Shown: one piece after another, positions 49,772-58,492 of the stretch
Layout of the letters: the number at the start of each line of letters is the position of its first letter
How positions within the stretch are numbered: the stretch's first letter is position 1
Assembly (NCBI RefSeq): GCF_014842265.1
Contig: NZ_JACYVI010000011.1
Coordinates: 124,001 to 188,000 of the forward strand
DNA from: Pseudomonas sp. CFBP 13711
GTDB lineage: Bacteria; Pseudomonadota; Gammaproteobacteria; Pseudomonadales; Pseudomonadaceae
Direction of reading: 5' to 3'
Length of the DNA: 64,000 nt
Translations under genes and position numbers: made by a program
The notes under the pieces: generated by a model
Database searches by the model: none
Told to the model about the DNA's origin: nothing
What the model saw: the letters and a program-made list of their open reading frames with translations, nothing else

Positions 49772-50881
49772 TCAGTACTTGATGACGGTCCGAATCGACT
49801 TGCCTTCGTGCATCAGGTCAAACGCTTCGTTGATGCGTTCCAACGGCATGGTGTGGGTCACAAAAGGGGCGAGTTCGATCTCGCCTTTCATGGAATCCTC
49901 AACCATCTTCGGCAGTTGGCTACGGCCTTTAACGCCACCGAATGCCGAGCCTTTCCACGTACGGCCAGTGACCAGCTGGAAAGGGCGGGTTGAAATTTCC
50001 TGGCCAGCACCGGCAACGCCGATGACGATCGATTGACCCCAGCCGCGGTGGGCGCATTCGAGTGCCGCGCGCATCACGTGAACATTACCAATGCACTCGA
50101 AGGAGTGATCGACGCCCCATCCCGTCATCTCGATGATCACCTGCTGGATAGGCTGCTCGTGATCCTTGGGATTCACGCAATCGGTTGCGCCGAACGAACG
50201 GGCCAGCTCGAATTTCGACGGATTGGTGTCAATGGCGATGATGCGACCGGCTTTTGCCTGACGCGCACCCTGAATGGCGGCCAGGCCGATGCCGCCCAGG
50301 CCGAAGATGGCAACAGTGTCGCCCGGCTGAACCTTGGCGGTGTTATGCACGGCGCCAATACCCGTGGTCACGCCACAGCCCAGCAGACAGACGTGCTCAT
50401 GGTTGGCGTCCGGATTGATCTTGGCGACTGACACCTCGGCGACCACGGTGTACTCGCTGAACGTCGAGCAACCCATGTAGTGATACAGCGGCTGGCCGTT
50501 GTAGGAGAAGCGAGACGTACCGTCCGGCATGACGCCTTTGCCCTGGGTCGCGCGCACGGCGGTACACAGGTTGGTTTTGCCGGATGTGCAGAACAGGCAT
50601 TCGCCACATTCGGCCGTGTAAAGCGGGATGACGTGGTCGCCTGGCTTGAGGCTGGTCACGCCTTCACCCACTTCGACGACGACGCCTGCGCCTTCATGGC
50701 CCAGGACCACCGGGAACAACCCTTCAGGGTCATCGCCGGACAGCGTAAACGCATCGGTATGGCATACGCCGGTGTCGGTGATTTTGATCAGCACTTCGCC
50801 CTTGCGCGGCGGCGCGACGTCGATTTCAACAATTTGAAGCGGCTTGCCCGCTTCGAATGCAACGGCTGCACGGGATTTCAT
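49772..50881 (-). CDS. frmA: S-(hydroxymethyl)glutathione dehydrogenase / class III alcohol dehydrogenase
   Basis: A 369-residue zinc enzyme: catalytic zinc ligands in DTGVCHTDAF and GHEGAGVV, structural zinc cysteines in AECGECLFCTSGKTNLC, NAD motif GLGGIGLAAIQGA and the class III segment GRTWKGSAFGGVKGR. It oxidises S-hydroxymethylglutathione to S-formylglutathione and also reduces S-nitrosoglutathione. It heads the operon frmA-gfa and is preceded by a short leader. A separate esterase gene upstream (50966) is not a typical FrmB. Confidence 0.96.
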   Translation of the reverse strand: MKSRAAVAFEAGKPLQIVEIDVAPPRKGEVLIKITDTGVCHTDAFTLSGDDPEGLFPVVLGHEGAGVVVEVGEGVTSLKPGDHVIPLYTAECGECLFCTSGKTNLCTAVRATQGKGVMPDGTSRFSYNGQPLYHYMGCSTFSEYTVVAEVSVAKINPDANHEHVCLLGCGVTTGIGAVHNTAKVQPGDTVAIFGLGGIGLAAIQGARQAKAGRIIAIDTNPSKFELARSFGATDCVNPKDHEQPIQQVIIEMTGWGVDHSFECIGNVHVMRAALECAHRGWGQSIVIGVAGAGQEISTRPFQLVTGRTWKGSAFGGVKGRSQLPKMVEDSMKGEIELAPFVTHTMPLERINEAFDLMHEGKSIRTVIKY

Positions 50882-50965
50882 ATGACGTTCTCCATGTGGT
50901 GATGCTCCCTGAACCCGCCATGCCGAAAGCAGACGGGCTTCAAGGGCCGGATTCCTGAGTGAGGG

Positions 50966-51655
50966 TTACTCGGGTGAGTGGCTTTTGCGGGAAGGTGACA
51001 GCGTTTGGTTCAGCCATTGCGAGAAGTCCGCCAGCTCTTGCGGCACGATCTCGTGGGACATTTCGTAAAAATGAGTCTGATGCTCGACGCCAATTCGGCT
51101 CAGCCACGCATCGGCCTCGTGTGCCCAATCCACGGGCAGGACATTGTCCCGATGACCGTGCGCGATAAAGGCAGAGACGTTCTTCAACCGCTCTGGCCCG
51201 GCGATCAACGGCTCGATTTCCCGCAGCATCCGGCCGCTCAACAGCGCAAAACCTGCGACGAGCTCCGGCTGCGTGACGCCAACGCTGGAACTCATGATTC
51301 CGCCCTGACTGTAGCCGGCAATCACGGTGGGCAGCGGTGGCAGCGCCTCGATGAACTGGATCAACAGCCGTCGGCTCGCTTCGGCCTGCTGCTGGTTGAA
51401 CGAGGGGCCGTTGCTGGTGAAATTGACCTGGTACCAGGCAAATCCCTCGGGACCTAGCTGCAGCGGGCCGCGTAACAACAGGATTTCGATGTCGTCAGGG
51501 AGCGAAGTCGCGAGACTCGCCAGATTGGCTTCGTTCGAGCCCACCCCATGGAGCAGCAACAAACGGCCTTTCGGGGTTGAGCTGGTGCACGCCTTGCGGA
51601 AAAAAATACCCGACTCAGGCTCGCGGGCCGGGTCTGAAAAATGGAGGGTTTGCAT
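50966..51655 (-). CDS. Phospholipase/carboxylesterase-family alpha/beta hydrolase
   Basis: A 229-residue hydrolase: LLLLHGVGSNEANL oxyanion region, nucleophile elbow IAGYSQGG, acid in HGHRDNVLPV and histidine in EMSHEIVPQE. This is the YpfH/MhqD type of small carboxylesterase. The start at 51655 lies 4 bases after the dioxygenase stop, so the two are co-translated. In Bacillus subtilis, MhqD pairs with the ring-cleavage dioxygenase MhqO in hydroquinone detoxification; the same pairing here suggests a similar role. It could also help frmA-gfa as a formylglutathione hydrolase, which I think is less likely. Confidence 0.85.
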   Translation of the reverse strand: MQTLHFSDPAREPESGIFFRKACTSSTPKGRLLLLHGVGSNEANLASLATSLPDDIEILLLRGPLQLGPEGFAWYQVNFTSNGPSFNQQQAEASRRLLIQFIEALPPLPTVIAGYSQGGIMSSSVGVTQPELVAGFALLSGRMLREIEPLIAGPERLKNVSAFIAHGHRDNVLPVDWAHEADAWLSRIGVEHQTHFYEMSHEIVPQELADFSQWLNQTLSPSRKSHSPE

Positions 51656-51659
51656 GAAG

Positions 51660-52493
51660 TTATGCCACGCCTTTAAGGGGTTGAACGGATGTCGACGGTT
51701 CCTGACCGGGTGAGGTGAACAGGTAGCTGTCCATGGCCAATACCCCGTGGGTAATGCCGCCTTCCAGAACCTGTGTCTGATAATGTTCGCCTGCGGCACC
51801 CAGCGCGATGAACAGCGGCAGGAAGTGCTCATCGGTCGGATGCGCGCGCTCGGCAAAAGGCGCGTATTGCTTGAAATCAAGCAACTGGTCGGTGTTTTGC
51901 GCTTGCAGGGTTCGGCCGGTCCACGATGCAAACTGTTTGACGTAATCGGCACCGTGGGCCGTTGCGCCGCGGAACTCGTACAAGTTATGGGTCAAGCTGC
52001 CTGACGCAACAATCAGTACGTTCATGTCGCGCAGCGGCTTGAGCGCTTCGCCCAGTTTCCAGGCGCTGCGGGTATCGAGCGATGCCGGCATCGACACCTG
52101 CACCACCGGAATATCGGCGCCTGGTGCCAGGTAGCGAAGGGGTACCCACGCGCCATGATCCAGACCACGGTTGGGGTCCAGCCGCGAATCCCAACCCGCC
52201 GCCTGCAACAGCTCGACGATGTGACTCGCCAATGTCGGCGCACCCGGTGCCGGGTAGGACAGCTGATACAGCGCGTCGGGGAAGCCGCCAAAATCATGAA
52301 TCGTCTCTGGCAGCGCGCTTGCGGTAACGCTGACGTGATCGCGGCTCATCCAGTGTGGCGACAGAATCACGATGGCATCAGGGTGCGGCAGTTGGCGCAC
52401 GAGCGCGGCCAGTGTTTCGCCGGCCAGACCGGGCTCCATGGCGAACGACGGAGCGCCATGAGACACGAAAAGCAGGGGGAATGAAGTGTTCAT
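51660..52493 (-). CDS. DODA/LigB-type extradiol ring-cleavage dioxygenase
   Basis: A 277-residue class III extradiol dioxygenase of the YgiD/DODA type, with the metal-binding histidines in LFVSHGAPSF and ILSPHWMSRD, the active-site LDHGAWVPL and the late HPTDEHFLPLF. Such enzymes cleave catechol- or DOPA-like rings with oxygen and Fe(II) or Zn. It lies between the esterase and the NADP-binding reductase gene, with a divergent LysR regulator beyond, typical for quinone or aromatic stress sets. The natural substrate is unknown. Confidence 0.9.
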   Translation of the reverse strand: MNTSFPLLFVSHGAPSFAMEPGLAGETLAALVRQLPHPDAIVILSPHWMSRDHVSVTASALPETIHDFGGFPDALYQLSYPAPGAPTLASHIVELLQAAGWDSRLDPNRGLDHGAWVPLRYLAPGADIPVVQVSMPASLDTRSAWKLGEALKPLRDMNVLIVASGSLTHNLYEFRGATAHGADYVKQFASWTGRTLQAQNTDQLLDFKQYAPFAERAHPTDEHFLPLFIALGAAGEHYQTQVLEGGITHGVLAMDSYLFTSPGQEPSTSVQPLKGVA

Positions 52494-52520
52494 GACGGCT
52501 CCTGTTAGAGGATCGAGTGG

Positions 52521-53150
52521 TTACTTGCTCAGCCAGGCCGGAGCCACCGAAGTGCCCAGACCTGCGCCATAGCCGAGGTAGATGTTGAAACCGGCCAGCG
52601 GCTCCAGGTAACGCGCGTTGACCAGTCCACCCGCGTCCACTGTTTTCCAGCCCAGGCTGCGCGCCAGGGTGACTGCAGTCTGCTTGGCGCGCTCGCTGTC
52701 ACTGGCGACAAACACGCTGCCGGTCTGGTCGTTGGCGAACGTGGGGCCGTCGGCCAGCACTTGAGCGAACAGGGTGTTGAACGCTTTCACGACACGGGCC
52801 TGTGGCACGGACTTGGCAATTTCTTCCGAAGCACTGGTGACATGGCCAATGGTCAACGACATGTAGTCGGCGCTGAGCGGGTTGGTGATGTCGATGACCA
52901 CTTTGCCGGTCAGATCGCCCAGGCTCTGCAGCGCTGGGACCGCATCGTCATACGGGGTGGCGAGGACTACCACCTCGCTGTCACCCAACGCTTCGGACGC
53001 TGGGTATGCGCTGACATTTGTGAACTGCTCGGCAAGGGTCTGAGCCTTGCCGGTGTCGCGACCGGTGAGGCGAACGATGTGGCCTGCAGCCGAGAGCTGT
53101 TTCGCAAATGCCGAACCCATGTTGCCAGTACCAATAACCGTAATTTTCAT
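52521..53150 (-). CDS. F420-dependent-oxidoreductase-like NADP-binding protein
   Basis: A 209-residue Rossmann-fold protein: IGTGNMGSAFA nucleotide motif, TGRDTGKAQ (basic residue for NADP), DITNPLSADYMS, VVKAFNTLFA and LEPLAGFNIYLGYGAG. It belongs to the NPD/F420 reductase-like family of YqeC/NoxO type that occurs in bacteria without F420 and probably uses NADPH. It is divergent from the LysR at 53263 and first in the run reductase-dioxygenase-esterase on the minus strand (27-bp gap). Confidence 0.85.
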   Translation of the reverse strand: MKITVIGTGNMGSAFAKQLSAAGHIVRLTGRDTGKAQTLAEQFTNVSAYPASEALGDSEVVVLATPYDDAVPALQSLGDLTGKVVIDITNPLSADYMSLTIGHVTSASEEIAKSVPQARVVKAFNTLFAQVLADGPTFANDQTGSVFVASDSERAKQTAVTLARSLGWKTVDAGGLVNARYLEPLAGFNIYLGYGAGLGTSVAPAWLSK

Positions 53151-53262
53151 GACGACCTCTTCTGAGCGTTGAGTTGCGTTTCGATGGGCTCAGTCTTATG
53201 GATTGCCCGCATGGGATAAACCGGGCTAAATGTGATGAATAGTTCCACTAAACGAGACAATC

Positions 53263-54177
53263 ATGGACAGAGCGCTGGAAATGCAGGTTTTCTGCACCGT
53301 TGTCGATAAGGGCAGCTTTGTGGGCGCTGCCGAGCCGCTGAATATGTCCAAGGCGGCCATATCCCGTTACGTGAGCGGGCTGGAGGAACGGCTGGGCGCA
53401 CGCTTGCTGCATCGCACGACCCGTCGGCTTGCGCTAACCGACGAGGGGCGCCAGTTCTATCACCAGGCCCGCGAGGTCCTGGCCATGATGGATGAGGCGG
53501 AGGAAGCGGTATCGTCTTCGTCGCCTGAAGCCAGTGGCGTTCTTCGGGTCAACGCGCCGGTCAGTTTTGGCGTGCTGCATCTGGCACCGGTCTGGGCAGA
53601 CTTCATGCGTGCCCACCCCAAGGTCGAGCTGGAGATCAGCTTGAGTGATCGGCTGGTGGACCTGGTTGACGAGGGGATCGACGCCGCCATTCGCATCGCG
53701 CGCATGGAGAACTCCTCACTGGTGGGTCGACGCCTGGCCAGCACACGTATGTGTCTGTGTGCATCGCCTGCGTATCTGGCCAGCCATCCGCCCATCCGCA
53801 CACTCCAGGATATCGAGCAGCACGGGGTGGTTGCCTACAGCAACTTTGCCAGCGGCAATGAATGGGATTTCGAGGGGCCACAGGGCAGCGAGAGCGTGAG
53901 CACCCACTCGGTGGTTCGGTGCAATAACGGCGACACCTGCCGCGCCATCACCCTGGCCGGCGGCGGCATTTCTCTGCAACCCAGCTTCATGGTGGCGCAG
54001 GACCTGCGTCGAGGTGATCTGGTGGAGATACTCCCCGAATACCGATCGATCGAACTGGGTATCTACGTGGTGTACCCCACCCGTAAACATCTGCCTGCCA
54101 AAGTGAGGGCACTGATCAGCTTTCTGGTGGAGCGGTTTGCGCATCCCGTCTGGGAGGTCGCAGACCAGCCGGGATAA
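53263..54177 (+). CDS. LysR-family transcriptional regulator
   Basis: A 304-residue CrgA/DmlR-group LysR: helix-turn-helix in SFVGAAEPLNMSKAAISRYV, then the effector domain (EISLSDRLVDLVDEGIDAAIR). It is divergent from the reductase-dioxygenase-esterase genes with 112 bp between starts, the standard layout for control of the neighbouring operon. A loose ATG-N9-CAT dyad at 53198-53212 lies in the shared promoter region. The inducer is unknown; quinones are a guess from the target genes. Confidence 0.88.
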   Translation: MDRALEMQVFCTVVDKGSFVGAAEPLNMSKAAISRYVSGLEERLGARLLHRTTRRLALTDEGRQFYHQAREVLAMMDEAEEAVSSSSPEASGVLRVNAPVSFGVLHLAPVWADFMRAHPKVELEISLSDRLVDLVDEGIDAAIRIARMENSSLVGRRLASTRMCLCASPAYLASHPPIRTLQDIEQHGVVAYSNFASGNEWDFEGPQGSESVSTHSVVRCNNGDTCRAITLAGGGISLQPSFMVAQDLRRGDLVEILPEYRSIELGIYVVYPTRKHLPAKVRALISFLVERFAHPVWEVADQPG

Positions 54178-54277
54178 AGATCAACGGTTCCCCGGTATCG
54201 GCTTCCCGATAGCGAAGCGGACCTGCATGAGCAGGTCCAGCTGCAGCGGCCGGCGGTCCGGAGCCTGTAGCTTGCAA

Positions 54278-54862
54278 TCAGCCTTTGATCCAGCTGCCAT
54301 CCTTCTGCGCATCGATCTCGATGTCGAACGTCTGGAGGTAGCCTGACAACATCCGGTAATAACCCATCACGATGATGGCGTCGCTCAATTCCTGAAGCGA
54401 GAAGTGCTGCTGGGCGTGCTTGAACAGCACGCCAGGCGCCTTGCCCTTGTCGAGAATGGTTTTCCCGAATCGAAGCAGAACGCGCTCTTCCTCCTTGAAC
54501 GCGGCGGGATCGTCGAGGCAGCCTTCAGCGATGGCGACGAACTGATCCGCACGAACGCCTGCCACCTGCGCGATGGACACGTGCTGCTCCCATTCATAAG
54601 CGACGTCTTCATGGGCGGCCACCAGCAACACCAGTAATTCCTTGTGGTAATCGGAGATCGTCAAATCCCTGAAGATGGCGTTGGTCAGGTCAATGACCGG
54701 TATAAACGCCCCGGCGCTGTAACCCAGCATCCGGAAGAAGTTAACTTTTGTCGGGAGGCTTTCAAACTTCTCCCTGACCGGTTCAGGCAGTTTTGAAAAA
54801 TCGGGATAGTTGATCTGGACGTTGGAGCTGATGGAATCAATGGATACGTCGGGCTTGCTCAT
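54278..54862 (-). CDS. AhpD-like / carboxymuconolactone decarboxylase-family protein
   Basis: A 194-residue all-helical protein of the AhpD/CMD superfamily (LTISDYHKELLVLLVAAHEDVAYEWEQH shows the helix that normally carries the active site; shown as family evidence in part). The usual CxxC of peroxidatic AhpD proteins is missing (EDVAYEW), so it is not an alkylhydroperoxidase of that type. AGGAG lies 6 bases before ATG 54862. It is followed by no co-directional gene and preceded by the monooxygenase and tautomerase genes, so it is likely the third gene of that unit. Confidence 0.8.
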   Translation of the reverse strand: MSKPDVSIDSISSNVQINYPDFSKLPEPVREKFESLPTKVNFFRMLGYSAGAFIPVIDLTNAIFRDLTISDYHKELLVLLVAAHEDVAYEWEQHVSIAQVAGVRADQFVAIAEGCLDDPAAFKEEERVLLRFGKTILDKGKAPGVLFKHAQQHFSLQELSDAIIVMGYYRMLSGYLQTFDIEIDAQKDGSWIKG

Positions 54863-54945
54863 GGGGCACTCCTTCAGAAGCAAATCGGTTCTCGCGTGGT
54901 TTTTGACATGATTAACGGTATGGGTGGTGGCGCTGGCCAATGCTC

Positions 54946-55299
54946 TTAACGGCTGAAGCCGTCAAACGGCGTCATGTACACAGCGCCAAACGGATCCAGG
55001 CGTTTACGGATTTCGGCGTCAGGCGTGCCGTACACGATGAGGCGGGTGATGGTGCACAACTCCAGAAAGTGCGCGCCGAACGGGGCGAAAGTTGTGTCCA
55101 CATGGCTGACGACGGACTCGACCTTGTAGCGCTCAAGGATGTGGGCAACGCTCTGATCTTCGTTGACGCTGTACTCGTAAACCAGTGTGTCCGGCTCTTG
55201 TTGGGTTGCCTCGACGATGCGTGCAATCAACGCTTTGAACGCCGGAAAATCGCCGGGTTTGATCGCCAGGGTGAACTGGCAGGAAATATAAGGATGCAT
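54946..55299 (-). CDS. Antibiotic-biosynthesis-monooxygenase-domain (YgiN-like) protein
   Basis: A 117-residue ABM-fold protein (TLAIKPGDFPAFKALIARIV, PDTLVYEYSVNEDQSVAHILERYK), a dimeric ferredoxin-like fold seen in quinol monooxygenases such as YgiN. No cofactor motif is needed in this family. The start is taken at ATG 55299, with GGA 9 bases upstream; 55344 is an in-frame alternative. It lies between the tautomerase and AhpD-like genes. Confidence 0.8.
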   Translation of the reverse strand: MHPYISCQFTLAIKPGDFPAFKALIARIVEATQQEPDTLVYEYSVNEDQSVAHILERYKVESVVSHVDTTFAPFGAHFLELCTITRLIVYGTPDAEIRKRLDPFGAVYMTPFDGFSR

Positions 55300-55382
55300 G
55301 GGATGTGTTCCATCGAGGGCGCAAAAACGCTTGGGAGGATGCATCGCTGGCGGAGCCGATGCATTGAGTGCGCTGACACACA

Positions 55383-55580
55383 TCAGGCTTTAGCGGGCCC
55401 TTCACCGAACAACTTGCCGGCACCCGCCCAGTCGCAGGGCGCCACGTCCTCGAAAATGACGTAGATGTATTCAGCCGGGGTACCGGTGTTTTTCACGATG
55501 CTTTCAGTGATCTCTGCCGCAACGGTGGCTTTCTGACCGTGCTCTTTTCCTTCGAACCAGCTAACGCGTACGACGGGCAT
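55383..55580 (-). CDS. 4-oxalocrotonate tautomerase-family protein
   Basis: A 65-residue small tautomerase. After removal of Met1 the protein begins with proline (MPVVRVSWFEGK), the catalytic base of the family; KNTGTPAEYIYVIFEDV and WAGAG follow the family pattern. It would isomerise an unsaturated keto acid or a similar compound. It is first in the minus-strand set tautomerase-ABM-AhpD-like and divergent from the LysR at 55716. Confidence 0.87.
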   Translation of the reverse strand: MPVVRVSWFEGKEHGQKATVAAEITESIVKNTGTPAEYIYVIFEDVAPCDWAGAGKLFGEGPAKA

Positions 55581-55685
55581 GACATTTCCCTTTGGGTGGT
55601 GAAGCAGGGCCCAACTCAGGCCACAAGACGAGTCCATCCTAGGGTAGAGCGCGCTGGCGATAAACGGCCTGAAACTATAAATTGA

Positions 55686-55702
55686 GTAGACTTCATCTCT
55701 AC
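55686..55702. promoter_or_regulatory. LysR-type dyad GTAGA-N7-TCTAC
   Basis: An inverted repeat in the 135-bp gap between the tautomerase gene and the divergent LysR gene, ending 13 bp before the LysR start codon; its flanks (ATTG and CAAT) extend the symmetry imperfectly. It is a plausible autoregulatory operator. Confidence 0.45.
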
Positions 55703-55715
55703 AATTGCAGGGCTT

Positions 55716-56618
55716 ATGGTTCCCATCGATTCCTTCCAGGGCGTCATTACCTTCGTCATGGCCGCCCGCTCCACCAGCTTCACCGAGGCGGCCACGCGGC
55801 TGGGTGTGTCCAAATCGGCGGTCGGCAAATCCATCGCCCGCCTAGAAGAGCGATTGGGCGTTCAACTTTTTCACCGAACCACTCGACGCATCTCGCTCAC
55901 CGCCGATGGCGATGCCTACTTCATCGCCTGCTCCAACGCACTGGAAGAAATCGGGGCTGCCGAGAGCGGCCTTGGGCCGGGGACACGGGAGCCTGCGGGG
56001 CGTCTGCGAATAGACATCCCGGTGGCGTTCGGGCGCCGAGTGGTCGCACCGCTGTTGTTCGACATCGCCAACAAGTACCCCGCGCTGCAACTGATCATGA
56101 CTTTTTCGGACCACCTGGTGGACCCGATCGAGGAGGGCATCGACTTGCTGGTTCGCTTTGGTGAGCTCGCAGACACCAGCGGCCTGGTGGCTCGCCGGCT
56201 TGCGCGACAACGCTGGGTGATCTGTGCCTCGCCAGGGTATCTGGAGCGCTTCGGCACACCCGATACGCTGGAATCGCTGGATCGGCACCACTGCATCGTG
56301 GGGCATCGTCGAGGCCAGCCGCTGTCGTGGCGGGTCCGGCAAGGCGAAGAGACCGTTCGCTTTTCGCCGCCGTCCACCCACGAGATAGGCGACGGCGAGG
56401 CGATGATTCTCGCGGCTGTGGCGGGCGTGGGTTTGTGCCAGATGCCGCGCTGCCTGCTCAGGGAGGATATCGACGCTGGCAGGTTGGTTGAGGTGCTCGG
56501 ACGCTATGAACCCGAGCCGGTCGACGTCCATGCCGTATGGCCGAAGGTGTCCCACTTGCGGCCAAAGGTCAGGTATGTAGTCGATGAGCTGGTCCGACTC
56601 TGCGAAGACTGGCAGTAG
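55716..56618 (+). CDS. LysR-family transcriptional regulator
   Basis: A 300-residue LysR of the CrgA/DmlR group: helix-turn-helix SFTEAATRLGVSKSAVGKSI and effector domain beginning at LRIDIPVAFGRRVVAP. It is divergent from the tautomerase-monooxygenase-AhpD-like set and probably controls it. The leader is short and holds a GTAGA/TCTAC dyad. Confidence 0.88.
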   Translation: MVPIDSFQGVITFVMAARSTSFTEAATRLGVSKSAVGKSIARLEERLGVQLFHRTTRRISLTADGDAYFIACSNALEEIGAAESGLGPGTREPAGRLRIDIPVAFGRRVVAPLLFDIANKYPALQLIMTFSDHLVDPIEEGIDLLVRFGELADTSGLVARRLARQRWVICASPGYLERFGTPDTLESLDRHHCIVGHRRGQPLSWRVRQGEETVRFSPPSTHEIGDGEAMILAAVAGVGLCQMPRCLLREDIDAGRLVEVLGRYEPEPVDVHAVWPKVSHLRPKVRYVVDELVRLCEDWQ

Positions 56619-56708
56619 TAACAGGGCCAGGTAGCACGGTCGGTTGGCGGAGGTAAGCCCTGCGGTCATCCGTTCTTTGAGACCTCGCGACGGCAGGAAG
56701 GACCGATA

Positions 56709-57353
56709 CTAACTGGCGATGCTTTCGTGCAGATCGACGCCGGTAAGTTCGGCCATGCGCAGCCGGTAAGCCTCGACAGCGGGCGGATACTCGATACCGC
56801 CCACGATGGACATACTGCGCAAGGTCGCGAACAGATGGACATCATCTTCCGACAGCTCGCCATTCACCGCGTCCGGCGACTGGATCATTGGCGCCAGCGC
56901 CAGCAGATGGCGGTTCAGCGTGGCGATGTAGTCGGCGCTGGCCGCCATATGGTCCTTGAAACTGCCGAGCATGGCCTCTTTGTTGCGCGTGAAGTAGGCG
57001 CGCGCCGCCGGCGTGGAGAACTCTTCGAAGTCAGCGTTCGCCCAGCGTGGAATCGCCAGGGAGTAGAGCGGGCCGGTCACTTCGCTGTTCCACTCGCCCA
57101 GGGCGGGGTTGCTGGCGCCGGACAAGACTCGAGCGCCAGACAGGCCATCGACATAGGCAACGATGTCCATGCTCTCGGCGATGTAGCGCCCGTCGTGCTC
57201 CAGAATCGGGGCCATCTTTTTGCCGATCATCCGGGTTGGTGTGGCCTCGTCGTCGTTCAGCAGAATGACGAGCTCGAATGCGGTGTCCTTCAGCCCGAAA
57301 ATCGTGCGTGCTTTCACGCAGAAAGGGCAGTGATCGTAAACGTAGAGCTTCAT
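56709..57353 (-). CDS. grxB: Glutaredoxin 2
   Basis: A 214-residue protein of the glutaredoxin 2 family: an N-terminal glutaredoxin domain with CPFC (C9, C12) and KMAPILEHDGRYIAESMDIV, and a GST-like helical C-terminal domain. It reduces mixed glutathione disulfides. The start at 57353 gives the canonical MKLYVYDHCPFC N-terminus; the frame runs further upstream without similarity. It is divergent from the LysR at 57494. Confidence 0.93.
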   Translation of the reverse strand: MKLYVYDHCPFCVKARTIFGLKDTAFELVILLNDDEATPTRMIGKKMAPILEHDGRYIAESMDIVAYVDGLSGARVLSGASNPALGEWNSEVTGPLYSLAIPRWANADFEEFSTPAARAYFTRNKEAMLGSFKDHMAASADYIATLNRHLLALAPMIQSPDAVNGELSEDDVHLFATLRSMSIVGGIEYPPAVEAYRLRMAELTGVDLHESIAS

Positions 57354-57493
57354 GGTGGTTGTACTCCAAAGCGTGGCGCTGCGGGACGCGAGCCCGATAA
57401 TGGGAAGCGGATGGCGCCACCTTAAGAGGTCGATCATTGATAGAGAAGGCCCAGTAGTGAGAGCATGCCTTTCAAAAAAGAGAGGGCATAACA

Positions 57494-58396
57494 GTGGATC
57501 TCAATGTGGTGCAGATGCTGGTTACGATCGTCCAGGCGGGCAGCATGACGGCTGGCGCCGAACGTCTCGGCGTGCCACTGCCCACGGCGAGCCGGCGGAT
57601 CCGTGCGCTGGAGCGGGCGCTGAACGTGCAGTTGCTGGAGCGATCAGCCAGAGGCGTAAAGCTGACCGAAGCCGGGATGCGCCTTTTCGAACATGCCAGC
57701 CGTGGCCTGGAGCTGCTGCAAGAAGGGCAAGACGCCGTGATGAGCGATCAAGCCCATGTTCAAGGCAAATTGCGGCTTTCAGTGCCGCCATCGTTCTCGC
57801 CCTGGTGGCAGCTTGTCACTGACTTTCAGAACGATCATCCCGATATCCGCGTTCATCTGCTGTCGACGGAGCGTCGTGTTCACCCGGTGGAAGACGGCAT
57901 CGACGTGGCCCTTCGCGTCGGTGAGGTGGAGCATGAAGCGTTGATCGCCAGGCATTTGCTCGACTATCGACATGTGCTGGTCGCCAGCCCTGAATTCCTC
58001 GCCGCCCATGGTCGGCCGAATACGCCCCAAGATCTGAGCCGGTTCCCCTGTGCTACGTGGAGCCTTGGCACCAATACGAACGCGACCTGGCGATTCGCGG
58101 GCACATCAGTAACACCGAACACCGTGCTGTCGACAAACGACAGCATGCATCTGCTGCACAGTGTGTTGGCTGGGGAGGTGATAACCGAACTCCCACCGTT
58201 CATCGTCAAGGACGCTATAGAACGGGGCTTACTGGTGCCGCTGTTACAGGAATGTCCATTACCGTCAGTGCCTTTGAATCTTCTCTATCCTGCCCATCGT
58301 CATCCTTCAGCCGTGGTTCGCACCTACCTTGAATACTGCCGGCGAAAAATTCCGTGGCTGGTGGAGGCCTGTACGGCTGACGGGCGTGCAACCTAG
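57494..58396 (+). CDS. LysR-family transcriptional regulator
   Basis: A 300-residue LysR (MTAGAERLGVPLPTASRRIRALE helix-turn-helix region, here cited in part; effector domain from RLSVPPSFSPWW). It starts at a GTG. It is divergent from grxB and upstream of the haloacetate-dehalogenase-like gene on the same strand (96-bp gap), so either could be its target. Confidence 0.87.
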   Translation: MDLNVVQMLVTIVQAGSMTAGAERLGVPLPTASRRIRALERALNVQLLERSARGVKLTEAGMRLFEHASRGLELLQEGQDAVMSDQAHVQGKLRLSVPPSFSPWWQLVTDFQNDHPDIRVHLLSTERRVHPVEDGIDVALRVGEVEHEALIARHLLDYRHVLVASPEFLAAHGRPNTPQDLSRFPCATWSLGTNTNATWRFAGTSVTPNTVLSTNDSMHLLHSVLAGEVITELPPFIVKDAIERGLLVPLLQECPLPSVPLNLLYPAHRHPSAVVRTYLEYCRRKIPWLVEACTADGRAT

Positions 58397-58492
58397 TGCT
58401 ACACACTTCATGAACAGTGCCTCTACGCTTGGCCTATTGCCGCCCGGTTCTGTTGATATCAGGATCGAGCCAGCACCTTTAAGAGTCGAATC

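Noticed and set aside
53198..53212. ATG-N9-CAT dyad as the LysR operator between 53150 and 53263
   Set aside because: The symmetry is only three bases per arm, too weak to call as a feature.
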